35,676 nucleotides of DNA from Marinifilaceae bacterium (GTDB taxonomy: Bacteria; Bacteroidota; Bacteroidia; Bacteroidales; Marinifilaceae), in the NCBI GenBank assembly GCA_025210485.1, contig JAOARN010000110.1, positions 1 to 35,676 on the forward strand, written 5' to 3'. A program made the translations under genes and the position numbers. Positions within the stretch are counted from its first letter, which is position 1. Each line of letters begins with the position of its first letter. This document shows, piece after piece, positions 1 to 8,308 of the stretch. Below the pieces are notes generated by a model that ran no database searches, was not told the DNA's origin, and worked only from the letters and a program-made list of their open reading frames with translations.

Positions 1-386
1 AAAAAATCCTGTCTGTCCTGCCTAATCATTCAATCGTGTTTAATCTGTGTACTGGCTTTAAATTAGATCCTTCTGCTCGTACCTCGCTATCAGGAGGACG
101 GTTTTGGATTTCGGATATAAGTTGTGAATTGGGGAATTTTGAAGTTGTGTATAATTGTTTAATCCTGTCAAAGCTACTAATTGATAAGCTAGTGATTTTC
201 AAATGCAAAAAAAACTGTCTATCCAGTATAATTAATAAATCCTCTTCTGGTAGTCTGTATTTTGTAATACTTTGTAGGGAAATAATTATCTCCAAAAAAC
301 ATAGTTGTATTTTTTTAATTAATTAGAAATAATATTTACATTTACCATCATAATAATTTATGGACAGAAGCTTAAAATCAAAATAA
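1..386. other. Left-edge intergenic region, no credible gene
   Basis: No convincing gene is visible before the FAH-family gene at 387. Two overlapping open frames on opposite strands (about 26-295 and 36-326) have low-complexity, family-less translations and no operon context. The first 20 or so bases read on the minus strand as a degenerate ACAGGATT-type repeat, and AATCCTGTC appears again near 161. The same repeat family recurs near 25250. The region is probably repeat-derived or decayed intergenic sequence. Confidence 0.5.
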
Positions 387-998
387 ATGAAAATACTTTG
401 CATTGGCAGAAACTATATAAATCATGCCAAAGAATTAAATAATCCAGTTCCAAGCGAACCAGTTTTTTTTATTAAGCCAGATACTGCTTTATTGAGAAAT
501 AATGATGATTTCTATCATCCTGATTTTTCAGAAGAAATACATCACGAAATTGAATTTGTTGTACGTATTGGTAAGTTGGGTAAGAATATAGATTCTAAAT
601 TTGCACATCGGTATATTGATTCTGTTGCATTAGGGGTTGATTTTACAGCCAGAGATATTCAGTCAAAGTGCAAAGAAAAAGGTCTGCCTTGGGAAAAAGC
701 AAAAGCATTTGATCATTCTGCACCAATTAGTAAATTTATTAAAGCATCCGAATTTGAAGATTTACAAAATATAGAATTTTCCCTAAAGAAAAATGGCGAG
801 ATTGTTCAATTGGGTAATACTAGGGATATGATTTTTAAAATAAATGATTTAATTGCGTATCTTTCAAAGTTTTTTACCCTCAAAATAGGCGACTTAATAT
901 ATACAGGGACACCTGCTGGGGTTTCAAAAGTTAATATTGATGATCATTTAGTTGGTTGTATAGAAGATAGAGAAATGCTTAATTTTCATATTAAGTAA
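387..998 (+). CDS. Fumarylacetoacetate hydrolase (FAH) family protein
   Basis: This 203-residue protein has the compact FAH fold of the YcgM/FAHD1 type (acylpyruvate or 2-hydroxyhepta-diene-dioate hydrolases and oxaloacetate decarboxylases). The signature GRNYINHAKELNNP lies at residues 7-20. The metal-binding E-x-E is at E54/E56 (HHEIEF) and the partner Asp at D85 (GVDFTARD). The substrate-loop stretch KAFDHSAP is near 107, and a TGTPAGV motif near the C-terminus closes the family pattern. Length is normal for the single-domain cytosolic enzymes. The start at 387 follows an A-rich leader with no strong Shine-Dalgarno site. The exact substrate cannot be read from sequence. It is followed by an M14 peptidase gene on the same strand about 180 bases on, probably a separate or loosely coupled unit. 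Confidence 0.9.
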   Translation: MKILCIGRNYINHAKELNNPVPSEPVFFIKPDTALLRNNDDFYHPDFSEEIHHEIEFVVRIGKLGKNIDSKFAHRYIDSVALGVDFTARDIQSKCKEKGLPWEKAKAFDHSAPISKFIKASEFEDLQNIEFSLKKNGEIVQLGNTRDMIFKINDLIAYLSKFFTLKIGDLIYTGTPAGVSKVNIDDHLVGCIEDREMLNFHIK

Positions 999-1180
999 AC
1001 TTAAAAATAAGTTCGATATGATCTAATGAAGGATAGTTTACTTGTACACATAATATTTGTTGTGTAAGTCTGTTTTGCTTTAATAATGCGTTTTTGCAAA
1101 AAAACATAATGCTTTTTTTAAAATGCACTTGGAAAGCTAAGTTTAAAAAATTATCTTTGGTTATATCAAAAATATATTGC

Positions 1181-2305
1181 ATGAAAATTAGTTCAAATTT
1201 TGACAGTGGAAAAATTCAGCTTGTTAAGGCCGAATCACCAAATGATATTCAACTAATAATACCAAATGATGATTTATCAGAACATTTTCAATGGTTTTAT
1301 TATAGAGTAAGTGAAGTAAGAGATCTTAGTTTACGAATGAGAATAATGAATGCAGGTAAGGTTTCCTATCCTGAGGGTTATGAAAATTATCATGCCTTAG
1401 CTTCTTATGATAGAGAAACTTGGTTTAGAGTTCCTACTTGTTTCGATGGTGAGGAATTAACAATAAAGCATACACCTGAGTTTAATGTTGTATATTATGC
1501 GTACTTTGCGCCATATACTTACGAACAACACTTAAATTTAGTTCACAAAGCTCAGATGTCTCCAGAATGTAAAATCTCAATTTTAGGCTCTACTATTCAG
1601 GGCAGAGATATTGAAATGTTGACCATTGGAGAGAATAGTCCAGAAAAGAAAAAGATATGGTTGATTGCACGTCAGCATCCAGGAGAAAGTATGGCAGAGT
1701 GGTTTATGCAAGGTGCAATTTCACGCTTAATTGATGAAAATGATCCAGTATCCAGAATGCTTTTGGAGAAAGCTGTTTTCTATGTAGTTCCTAATATGAA
1801 TATTGATGGTAGTATTGCTGGTAATTTGCGAGTAAATACCAAAGGGGTGAATTATAATCGAGAATGGGCTGATCCATCAATAGAAAATTGTCCAGAGGTT
1901 TTTTATGTTAGAAATAAAATGGATGAACTTGGTTGTGATATGAATTTAGATATTCATGGCGACGAAGCTTTACCATATAATTTCATCTCAGGTATTGAAG
2001 GGATACCATCATTTGATGAAAAATTAAAAAATTTAACAGAAACTTTTATAAATTCTTGGAAGATATCAAGTCCTGATTTTCAGGATGAACATGGCTATGC
2101 TAAGAATAATCCAGGAGAAGCAAATCTTGCAATTTGCTCAAAACATATTGGAGAACGATTTAAATGTTTATCTTTGACCATCGAAATGCCTTTTAAGGAT
2201 AATGATAATTTACCTGATTTTGAATTTGGATGGTCTGCACAAAGAAGTATATTGTTTGGTGCATCAGTACTTCATCCAATTTTACAAGTTGTAGATGATT
2301 TATAA
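1181..2305 (+). CDS. M14 family zinc carboxypeptidase (cytosolic Nna1/AGBL-like)
   Basis: This 374-residue protein reads as a cytosolic carboxypeptidase of the M14 family, with an N-terminal beta-rich domain (about residues 1-130) before the peptidase domain, as in bacterial Nna1/AGBL-type enzymes. Zinc ligands are visible as H166-P-G-E169 (RQHPGES) and H259 (DIHGDE). The general base is E335 (LTIEMPF). No signal peptide is present. The open frame extends upstream to 1094, but those 29 residues (lysine/phenylalanine-rich) look unlike the family, and the recognisable N-terminus begins MKISSNFDSG at 1181, so I chose that start. Relatives remove C-terminal residues from peptides or polypeptides; the substrate here is unknown. 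A strong terminator follows at 2339-2376. Confidence 0.9.
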   Translation: MKISSNFDSGKIQLVKAESPNDIQLIIPNDDLSEHFQWFYYRVSEVRDLSLRMRIMNAGKVSYPEGYENYHALASYDRETWFRVPTCFDGEELTIKHTPEFNVVYYAYFAPYTYEQHLNLVHKAQMSPECKISILGSTIQGRDIEMLTIGENSPEKKKIWLIARQHPGESMAEWFMQGAISRLIDENDPVSRMLLEKAVFYVVPNMNIDGSIAGNLRVNTKGVNYNREWADPSIENCPEVFYVRNKMDELGCDMNLDIHGDEALPYNFISGIEGIPSFDEKLKNLTETFINSWKISSPDFQDEHGYAKNNPGEANLAICSKHIGERFKCLSLTIEMPFKDNDNLPDFEFGWSAQRSILFGASVLHPILQVVDDL

Positions 2306-2338
2306 CAGAAATAAACTTATACTCTAAGTATATTACTC

Positions 2339-2376
2339 AAAAGCCCATACTTAAGCTTCCGTAAGTGTGGGCTTTT
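2339..2376 (+). terminator. Rho-independent terminator after the M14 peptidase gene
   Basis: Arms at 2339-2353 and 2362-2376 pair over 15 bases, with one G-U wobble, around an 8-base loop. The left arm begins AAAA and the right arm ends TTTT. This separates the peptidase gene from the SMC-like operon that begins at 2552. Confidence 0.8.
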
Positions 2377-2551
2377 CAATTAAATAATCTTTCCTATAGC
2401 CTATCTCTTTTGCTAGCTTGATTCAGATATGTTTTGGTAATTAAGTGTTGGCTTTTGTTTAAAATAAAAATAACAGATTGTGTGTATTTGTTGTGTAGTC
2501 TCTTGTGGCTAAGATATTGATCTGTTATATTATGAATGATTAAATTAGTAT

Positions 2552-3748
2552 ATGTATACATTTTCAAATATTAAAGAGTTAATACTAGCATTGAAAAGGG
2601 AGGAAAAACTTCTCTCGGAAATGTTCTCAAAACGTAAGCATCTAGATTTTAAATATGAAGATGCTCTTAGTTTGGTGGATTTTGAGGATAGCAGACTTCA
2701 GTATTTGATTGATAGATCATTGATTCGCAAAAATGACGACTCCATTGAAATTGATGATATTTATTTGCAATTTTTCGAGCAAGTGCTTGAGGTAAATGAG
2801 GAAATTAATGTTCTGTATATCGATGAAAATATTCAAAGTATTAAAGAGATTATTGGATATTATGAATTTGAGCGAAACGAAAAACGTAAATATAATTATC
2901 TTAGACAAATAAAAAATATACTTAGAAAAATTGGAGTAACAACTCTTAGAAATGAAATAGATTTACGTAGGAATATAGAGGCGACCTTTAAAAATGAACC
3001 TAACTATAAAATAAAAAAGCAGAAATTAGAGAATCTCGATCTTAAAAGAGAATCAATATATAAATTGATAAATCAAACTTATTATTTGCTTGATAAGGAT
3101 TATTGTGATTTCTTTTCCGAAATAAAAGATGAAGAATTGAGACGAGTAATTGTTGATTTGAAATATAAGTTAAATGAGGCTTATCATAATTTGATTGAAA
3201 TTCAAAAACAAATAATTGACTATCTGAATCAAATAAAACATCAAGGTAATTTTATTGAAAAACTTAGAAAGGTAAAGTATCTGAAAGATCAATTTACATT
3301 AAGAGTCGAAACCAATATAGATAAGATTGTAGAGAAACAAACAGCTCAGATATATGAGAAATCTACTAAATATCCTGTTAATTTATCAACTGATTTTTTA
3401 ACTACAGATTCATATGCCCATGAATTAATTAGAAAAATATCTGCAAAACATAAAATTAATGCTAGAATCAAACCAGATATTGCTGAAAATATAAATGCTG
3501 ATTATCTAAATCAGGAAACTATTACAGATCGAATAATTGACCCTGAAGATTTAAAGAATAGTTTTGTTCAAACATCTTACGAATTATACGATTTTTTATC
3601 AAATTTCAATTATGGACGAAAGCTAGAGCAGGGCGAAATTCTGAGTCTATTTTGCCAATTGGTATCACGTTTTGATAATGAATTTAATATAACAGGAGAG
3701 TATAAAATTGTTGATCAGTACGAACTAGCTATCATTTATCCTAAATAG
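2552..3748 (+). CDS. JetA/MksF-like kleisin subunit of an SMC (condensin-like) complex
   Basis: This 398-residue, highly charged, mostly helical protein has no signal peptide or membrane segment. I assign it mainly by position and architecture: it is the first gene of a three-gene operon ending in a MukB/JetC-type ATPase, which is the order jetA-jetB-jetC or mksF-mksE-mksB. The N-terminal ~85 residues (acidic, including a YLQFFEQVLEVNEEINVLY stretch) could form the winged-helix head. The middle (about 90-260) is long helical or coiled-coil sequence (IEIQKQIIDYLNQIKHQ), and the C-terminal ~70 residues could be the second winged helix that binds the ATPase head. Kleisins of this class are poorly conserved, so homology is inferred rather than seen. 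The next gene starts 3 bases after its stop, implying translational coupling. It is somewhat shorter than MukF or typical JetA. Confidence 0.65.
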   Translation: MYTFSNIKELILALKREEKLLSEMFSKRKHLDFKYEDALSLVDFEDSRLQYLIDRSLIRKNDDSIEIDDIYLQFFEQVLEVNEEINVLYIDENIQSIKEIIGYYEFERNEKRKYNYLRQIKNILRKIGVTTLRNEIDLRRNIEATFKNEPNYKIKKQKLENLDLKRESIYKLINQTYYLLDKDYCDFFSEIKDEELRRVIVDLKYKLNEAYHNLIEIQKQIIDYLNQIKHQGNFIEKLRKVKYLKDQFTLRVETNIDKIVEKQTAQIYEKSTKYPVNLSTDFLTTDSYAHELIRKISAKHKINARIKPDIAENINADYLNQETITDRIIDPEDLKNSFVQTSYELYDFLSNFNYGRKLEQGEILSLFCQLVSRFDNEFNITGEYKIVDQYELAIIYPK

Positions 3749-3751
3749 AAT

Positions 3752-4327
3752 ATGAAAACACCAAAATATACTTTTGAAATCTTTGATAGATTAAGCAAAG
3801 GCCAGTTTATTTGTTCAAACAGTACGGATGAAGAAATAAAAAAAATGTATGAAGTCATTGAGCAAGGAAACAATTTTGAAATTCTGTATGATTACTTCTC
3901 AAAGATAAATTTTAATCTTTGCAGGGGAGATGAGTATTTTTTCTTTACCAGACCTGAATCAAAGGTGAGTTTGGAACATAAGCTAGAGTCGGTGTTCAAA
4001 TGGATAGATATTGTCGATTTATTTAAAACTTATGACAATTCTTTTTCTGTAGGATTTCGGTTTACTCCCGCTCAAGTAATTTCTCAATTAGAAGTAAATT
4101 CAGATTTGAAAAATAAACTAAATAGCTTACATAAATATCACCAAAATAAATCAAATTATCTTGATAGTATCAAAAAGATAATCGATATGCTTAAAAGAGA
4201 TAATTATGTTGAATTGGTTGATGAGCTTACCGAGACATATAAAGTATTATCCTCTTTCTCATACTTAGAGGAATTAATTTTAGCTATAAACATTCCAGAA
4301 GAAATATTAGATGAGATACCTGAATAA
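3752..4327 (+). CDS. JetB/MksE-like accessory subunit of the SMC complex
   Basis: This 191-residue soluble helical protein sits between the kleisin-like gene and the SMC ATPase gene. It begins 3 bases after the upstream stop and overlaps the downstream gene by 17 bases, so the three products are almost certainly made together. Size and position match MukE/MksE/JetB, small tandem winged-helix proteins that dimerise and bind the kleisin. The sequence includes aromatic-rich helical parts (RGDEYFFFTRPES near residue 52; VDLFKTYDNSFSVGFRFTP near 90) and an acidic C-terminal tail. I cannot confirm the fold by eye. The call rests on operon position, length and the recognisable third gene. Confidence 0.6.
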   Translation: MKTPKYTFEIFDRLSKGQFICSNSTDEEIKKMYEVIEQGNNFEILYDYFSKINFNLCRGDEYFFFTRPESKVSLEHKLESVFKWIDIVDLFKTYDNSFSVGFRFTPAQVISQLEVNSDLKNKLNSLHKYHQNKSNYLDSIKKIIDMLKRDNYVELVDELTETYKVLSSFSYLEELILAINIPEEILDEIPE

Positions 4328-7300
4328 AATCATATTTGTAAATAGTGCAAATGTAAAATATACTGAAATAGAACTTAATGGAAATGTTCACCTTACCGGA
4401 AATCAAGGTGCTGGAAAAACTACTTTATTGAGAGCAGTTCTATTTTTCTATAATGCTGATAAAACTAGATTAGGAATATCTAGAGAAAGTAAAAATTTTG
4501 ATAAGTTCTATTTTCCTGCTCAAAATTCATATATCTTCTACGAAATTGTTAGAGACGAGCAGCTGTATACAATTATGGCATTTAAATATTTTGGTAGAAC
4601 AGCTTTCCGATTTATAGATTCTAAATTTGATAAGAATCATTATATAAATCCAGATGGAATGGTATACGACTCATGGGATAAAATAAAAGAGAACCTAAGT
4701 CCAGATATTTCTTATACGAAAATTATTAGTAATTATGAGGATTATAGAAATATACTCTATGGAAATACAATAAATTATGATATAAAACTTCGAAAATATT
4801 CTCTTCTTCAAAGTAAGCAATTTCAAAATATTCCTAGAACTATACAGAATGTATTTCTTAATTCGAAATTGGATGCTGATTTTATAAAGGAAACTATTAT
4901 TAAATCATTAGATGAAAATGAAATAAAAATAGATTTGTCGATATATTCCGAAAATCATTTGTATGACTTTGAATCTAGTTTGGGCGATATAAAAAAATGG
5001 ACTGATAAAAATAATAAATCAGAATCGCCAGTAAAAAAATTGGCAGATAATATTATAAATATTTATAGCAGAATCAAGTTCCTAACAGCAGAAAGAAGAA
5101 GTATTGGAGCAAGAATTTCTTATGTTAAAAATAGGAATGGTGAATTAGTTCCTGAATATAAACTTGATTTAAATCAAAAGTCGAATGAACTTAGCCAGAT
5201 AGAGGACAAAATTGTGAAACTGGAAAAGCAATTTCTGGATAGAAAACAATCACATACTACTCAAATTGGAATTAAGACCGACTTTCTTTCTAAGCTTAAA
5301 ACAAAAAAACAATTCTATAAGGAAAAAAATATAGAGGATATTCAAAGTAGAATTGGTAATAAGATTAGTCTGGAAAGTGAGCTTCAAGAGAATCTAACTA
5401 GCCTTAATCTGATGACAGGTAAGTTTACTGAGTTGGCACAGAAACAAACTCATATAATTGATAATCTGGAGTCGTCTGCAAAAAAATACGAAAATCAACT
5501 TGTTACTGAAATCAATGAGTTGAAAGAGGAGTTTTTGACTGCAAAGAAAAATATAGATCTTGAGTATGAGGATATCTTACAACAGATTGATTTGGATGCT
5601 AAGAGTCAAATTAATAGCATCAATCAGGAAATAGATAAGAAAAATAATCTTATAAATACCATCGAAAAACAACAGGTGGAGCTGAAACTTTCCTCTTTTT
5701 ATAGGGAGGAAATAGATCAGTTAAATAGAAAAATCTCATTTCTAGAGTATTCTCTGAAAGATGCAAAACATTTTATAGATTTATCAAACGAGAAACTTGA
5801 AACTCTCAGAAAACAATGGGATTTTGATAAGACTTCTATAGCGAAAGACTCTGAAAATAAAAAGAAACAATTATCTAGATCTATTAAATCTCTCAAAAAA
5901 CAGCAAGTTGCCATTAATGATAAACTGACAAGCAAAGAGAATAGTTTTTATCATTGGTTGAATGAAAATATTCCCGAATGGCACACAAATATTGGAAAGC
6001 TTATTGATGAGGAATCTGTGCTGTTTGCGGAAGATCTTGATCCTGTAAAGCTTGATACGGAAAGTAGTAATTTTTATGGTGTAGATATTGATTTATCTAA
6101 AATAAGGAAGACTGTAAAAAATAAAGCTTATTATGAAAATGAATTAAAAGAAATTGAAATTCAAATAGCTGATATACAAAAAGAAATTGATTCGGAATTA
6201 ATTTTAAATCAAGAATTGGAGAAAAAAGCTAGACAAAAGTATTCACCTAAAATTAATGAGCTAAAGGATCAGATAAATATAAAACAATATCAGATAGAAC
6301 AGGATGAACATAAGATAAAATCCTATAGATTAAGTAAAGCAGAATACGAGAAAAAATCAGAAGAACAAAAGCAGAACGAGCAAGATAAGCAAGAAGCTCA
6401 AAAGAAACTTGTTGTTGAGGATAAAGAGGCTTTAAATCTTCAAATAGAAGATATAAATAAGAAAACTAAAAGGAGAATAAATACTAAATTAAACGAAAAG
6501 GATAAGCAAATTGCCCTGCAACAAGAGAGAGTTGAGCTGAAGATCGGTGAAAGAAAAGAAAAAATCGATCATAAAAAACTTGAACTTGCTAATAAGATTA
6601 AAGAAATACGAGATCATAAAAAAGATTCTTCCACAGATAAAGGTTTCGATAAATATCAGATAGAAGAGGTGGAGTCGAAGATAAAAAATATAGAAGAGGA
6701 ATTGGCTTTTATTGAAGCGAATCGTGATTTGCTGGCAAATTATAAAAAAGATAAACAGGAATATTTTGATCAAGAGAAGATTGTCTTTGAAGAGCGCAGA
6801 AGCTTGGAGAATAAAATAAATACTGAGAAAAACGAATATGATTCTGAAATAAGACGAGTAAAAGCAAATCTTAGCCAATCGCGTAAAGAATTTAAGCGCT
6901 TACAGAAGAAATTGTCTGATATAGAGTCGGATAATCATAGATTTGAGGAGTTTAAAAATTCGGAGGCATTCGATTCTTATAAGTCCATATCTGAGTCAAA
7001 GTATACAAAGGCTGAAGAAAGTGACGATAGTTTATCTAAATTATTAGAGGACTATTATGCTAATTATTATGGGGAAATTAAAGATTCGAATTCTTTACAA
7101 TCTTCAGTTAATAGATTTACCGATAATTTTAGCGAAAATAATATATTTAAATTCCGACTTAAGAATACCGAATATGAGGATTTTGTTTCTTTTGCCGAGA
7201 TGCTGAAGGAATTCATAGATGAGAAAAAAATAGAAGACTATAAAAAACAAGTAAATGATAGATTTGCTACCATAATAAGAGTTATAGCTAAACAGACTGA

Positions 7301-7991
7301 GCAAATTATTTCACGAGAAGGCGAAATCAAAAAGTGGATAGTTAAAATAAATAAAGACTTTGCTAGTAAAAATTTCGTAAAAGCGATTAAAAAAGTCGAG
7401 ATGCGAACAGTAGAAAGCACAAACCGACTTATGAAAATATTGCTCGAAATTATGAACTTTAATAAAGAGCATATTGATGATGTAGGGGAGATAAATTTAT
7501 TTACAAGTAGCAGTCGAATTGAGAATAATGAAAAAGCTGTAAGAATGCTTACATTATTAGTGAATGAAATCAATTCGAGTAAAAGAGATTACTTAACATT
7601 ATCCGATTCATTTGACTTGCAGTTTAGAATAACCGAAAATGATAATGATACAAACTGGGTCGAAAAACTGTCAAATGTAGGTTCCGAAGGAACTGATATA
7701 CTTGTTAAGGCAATGTTAAATATAATGTTGTTAAATGTGTTTAAAAATGATGCTTCCAAAAAATTCAAAGATTTTAAACTACATTGCATGATGGACGAAA
7801 TTGGTAAATTGCATCCTAATAATGTGGAAGGTATTTTACGATTTGCTAATGAAAGAAATATTATTTTAATAAATGGTTCACCAACAAATTATAATACAAA
7901 GAATTATAAGTCCGTTTATCATTTATCGAAGGATGAAAAAAATGTAACACGTGCAACCAGATTAATAAAAAGTTTAACAGATTTTGTTTAA
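4311..7991 (+). CDS. MukB/MksB/JetC-type SMC-like ATPase
   Basis: This 1226-residue protein has the split-ATPase layout of SMC proteins. The Walker A motif G30-NQGAGKT is at the N-terminus. Two very long coiled-coil arms (about residues 260-540 and 610-1000) flank a hinge-like globular segment at about 545-605 (WLNENIPEW, FYGVDIDL). The C-terminal head carries an ABC-signature-like segment L1120-SNVGSEGT, comparable to the MukB LSTGEAIGTG region, and a Walker B with catalytic Glu at D1162-E1163 (CMMDEIGKLHP). These features place it with MukB/MksB/JetC rather than classical SMC (LSGGQ); it probably falls in Pfam DUF3584, from memory. Relatives extrude DNA loops, and Wadjet versions target circular plasmids. 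No JetD (toprim) gene is adjacent. The start overlaps the previous gene by 17 bases. Confidence 0.85.
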   Translation: MRYLNKIIFVNSANVKYTEIELNGNVHLTGNQGAGKTTLLRAVLFFYNADKTRLGISRESKNFDKFYFPAQNSYIFYEIVRDEQLYTIMAFKYFGRTAFRFIDSKFDKNHYINPDGMVYDSWDKIKENLSPDISYTKIISNYEDYRNILYGNTINYDIKLRKYSLLQSKQFQNIPRTIQNVFLNSKLDADFIKETIIKSLDENEIKIDLSIYSENHLYDFESSLGDIKKWTDKNNKSESPVKKLADNIINIYSRIKFLTAERRSIGARISYVKNRNGELVPEYKLDLNQKSNELSQIEDKIVKLEKQFLDRKQSHTTQIGIKTDFLSKLKTKKQFYKEKNIEDIQSRIGNKISLESELQENLTSLNLMTGKFTELAQKQTHIIDNLESSAKKYENQLVTEINELKEEFLTAKKNIDLEYEDILQQIDLDAKSQINSINQEIDKKNNLINTIEKQQVELKLSSFYREEIDQLNRKISFLEYSLKDAKHFIDLSNEKLETLRKQWDFDKTSIAKDSENKKKQLSRSIKSLKKQQVAINDKLTSKENSFYHWLNENIPEWHTNIGKLIDEESVLFAEDLDPVKLDTESSNFYGVDIDLSKIRKTVKNKAYYENELKEIEIQIADIQKEIDSELILNQELEKKARQKYSPKINELKDQINIKQYQIEQDEHKIKSYRLSKAEYEKKSEEQKQNEQDKQEAQKKLVVEDKEALNLQIEDINKKTKRRINTKLNEKDKQIALQQERVELKIGERKEKIDHKKLELANKIKEIRDHKKDSSTDKGFDKYQIEEVESKIKNIEEELAFIEANRDLLANYKKDKQEYFDQEKIVFEERRSLENKINTEKNEYDSEIRRVKANLSQSRKEFKRLQKKLSDIESDNHRFEEFKNSEAFDSYKSISESKYTKAEESDDSLSKLLEDYYANYYGEIKDSNSLQSSVNRFTDNFSENNIFKFRLKNTEYEDFVSFAEMLKEFIDEKKIEDYKKQVNDRFATIIRVIAKQTEQIISREGEIKKWIVKINKDFASKNFVKAIKKVEMRTVESTNRLMKILLEIMNFNKEHIDDVGEINLFTSSSRIENNEKAVRMLTLLVNEINSSKRDYLTLSDSFDLQFRITENDNDTNWVEKLSNVGSEGTDILVKAMLNIMLLNVFKNDASKKFKDFKLHCMMDEIGKLHPNNVEGILRFANERNIILINGSPTNYNTKNYKSVYHLSKDEKNVTRATRLIKSLTDFV

Positions 7992-8160
7992 GTTCTATTT
8001 GTGATGGGATTATTATAATATGTTTATAATAAGTATCTAGTAATATCAATATACTATTGAAGTTTATTAATTTTATGGAGAATACAATTCTTATATTGCT
8101 AAAATTAAGCTTAATTAAAATCAAATTATTATATTTGCCAGACTTTTAAAACGAAAAAAC

Positions 8161-8234
8161 ACAGCTATATTTAATTTGAAATCAAATAATATTTGAATTT
8201 GATTAGTGGTTGATATGGCTGTTTTTGTTTTTTT
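8161..8234 (+). terminator. Possible long-loop terminator downstream of the SMC operon
   Basis: ACAGCTATAT (8161-8170) pairs with ATATGGCTGT (8213-8222), with one G-U wobble, and is followed by TTTTGTTTTTTT. The loop is about 42 bases and includes a self-complementary CAAAT/ATTTG core. It is weaker than the other terminators in the window. It could end jetC transcription or, if the promoter-like TATATTTG at 8130 is used, lie inside the leader of the next gene. Confidence 0.4.
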
Positions 8235-8254
8235 GCAAAGGCTTTAGAGAGAAT

Positions 8255-8285
8255 CTTAATCCAGTTTATTAGTTGCTGGATTAAG
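8255..8285 (+). repeat. Perfect 10-bp inverted repeat before the acyl-CoA synthetase
   Basis: CTTAATCCAG (8255-8264) and CTGGATTAAG (8276-8285) are perfect complements around an 11-base loop, 23 bases upstream of the start codon at 8309. No U-run follows, so it is not a terminator. It could be an operator dyad (for example for a TetR-type fatty-acid regulator) or an mRNA hairpin near the ribosome-binding region. Confidence 0.5.
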
Positions 8286-8308
8286 CTATTAGTAACTAAA
8301 AATTATTT

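Larger units (their letters stand above)
7992..8308. other. Intergenic leader between the SMC operon and the acyl-CoA synthetase
   Basis: These 317 bases hold no gene. They contain a possible Bacteroidetes -7 element (TATATTTG, 8130-8137, without a good -33 box), a long-loop stem followed by a T-rich run (8161-8234), and a perfect 10-bp inverted repeat (8255-8285) about 25 bases before the next start codon. The structure may end the SMC operon, or lie in the leader of the downstream gene. Confidence 0.45.

Noticed and set aside
26..326. Two overlapping open frames on opposite strands at the left edge
   Set aside because: Both have unrecognisable translations, overlap almost completely and lie in repeat-like sequence; neither shows a domain, operon partner or plausible start context.
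1094..1180. Upstream extension of the M14 carboxypeptidase frame
   Set aside because: The 29 extra residues do not resemble the family, and the conserved N-terminus begins at 1181.
6489..6878. Leftward 129-residue frame inside the SMC ATPase gene
   Set aside because: It is antisense to a Lys/Glu-rich coiled coil, whose complement naturally gives Phe/Leu/Ile-rich pseudo-membrane frames. The same applies to the frames at 7104-7304, 7238-7573 and 7589-7789.
7992..8308. Search for a jetD gene next to the SMC operon
   Set aside because: No toprim-like or other nuclease frame exists between jetC and the acyl-CoA synthetase or upstream of jetA, so the system is described as JetD-less within this window.
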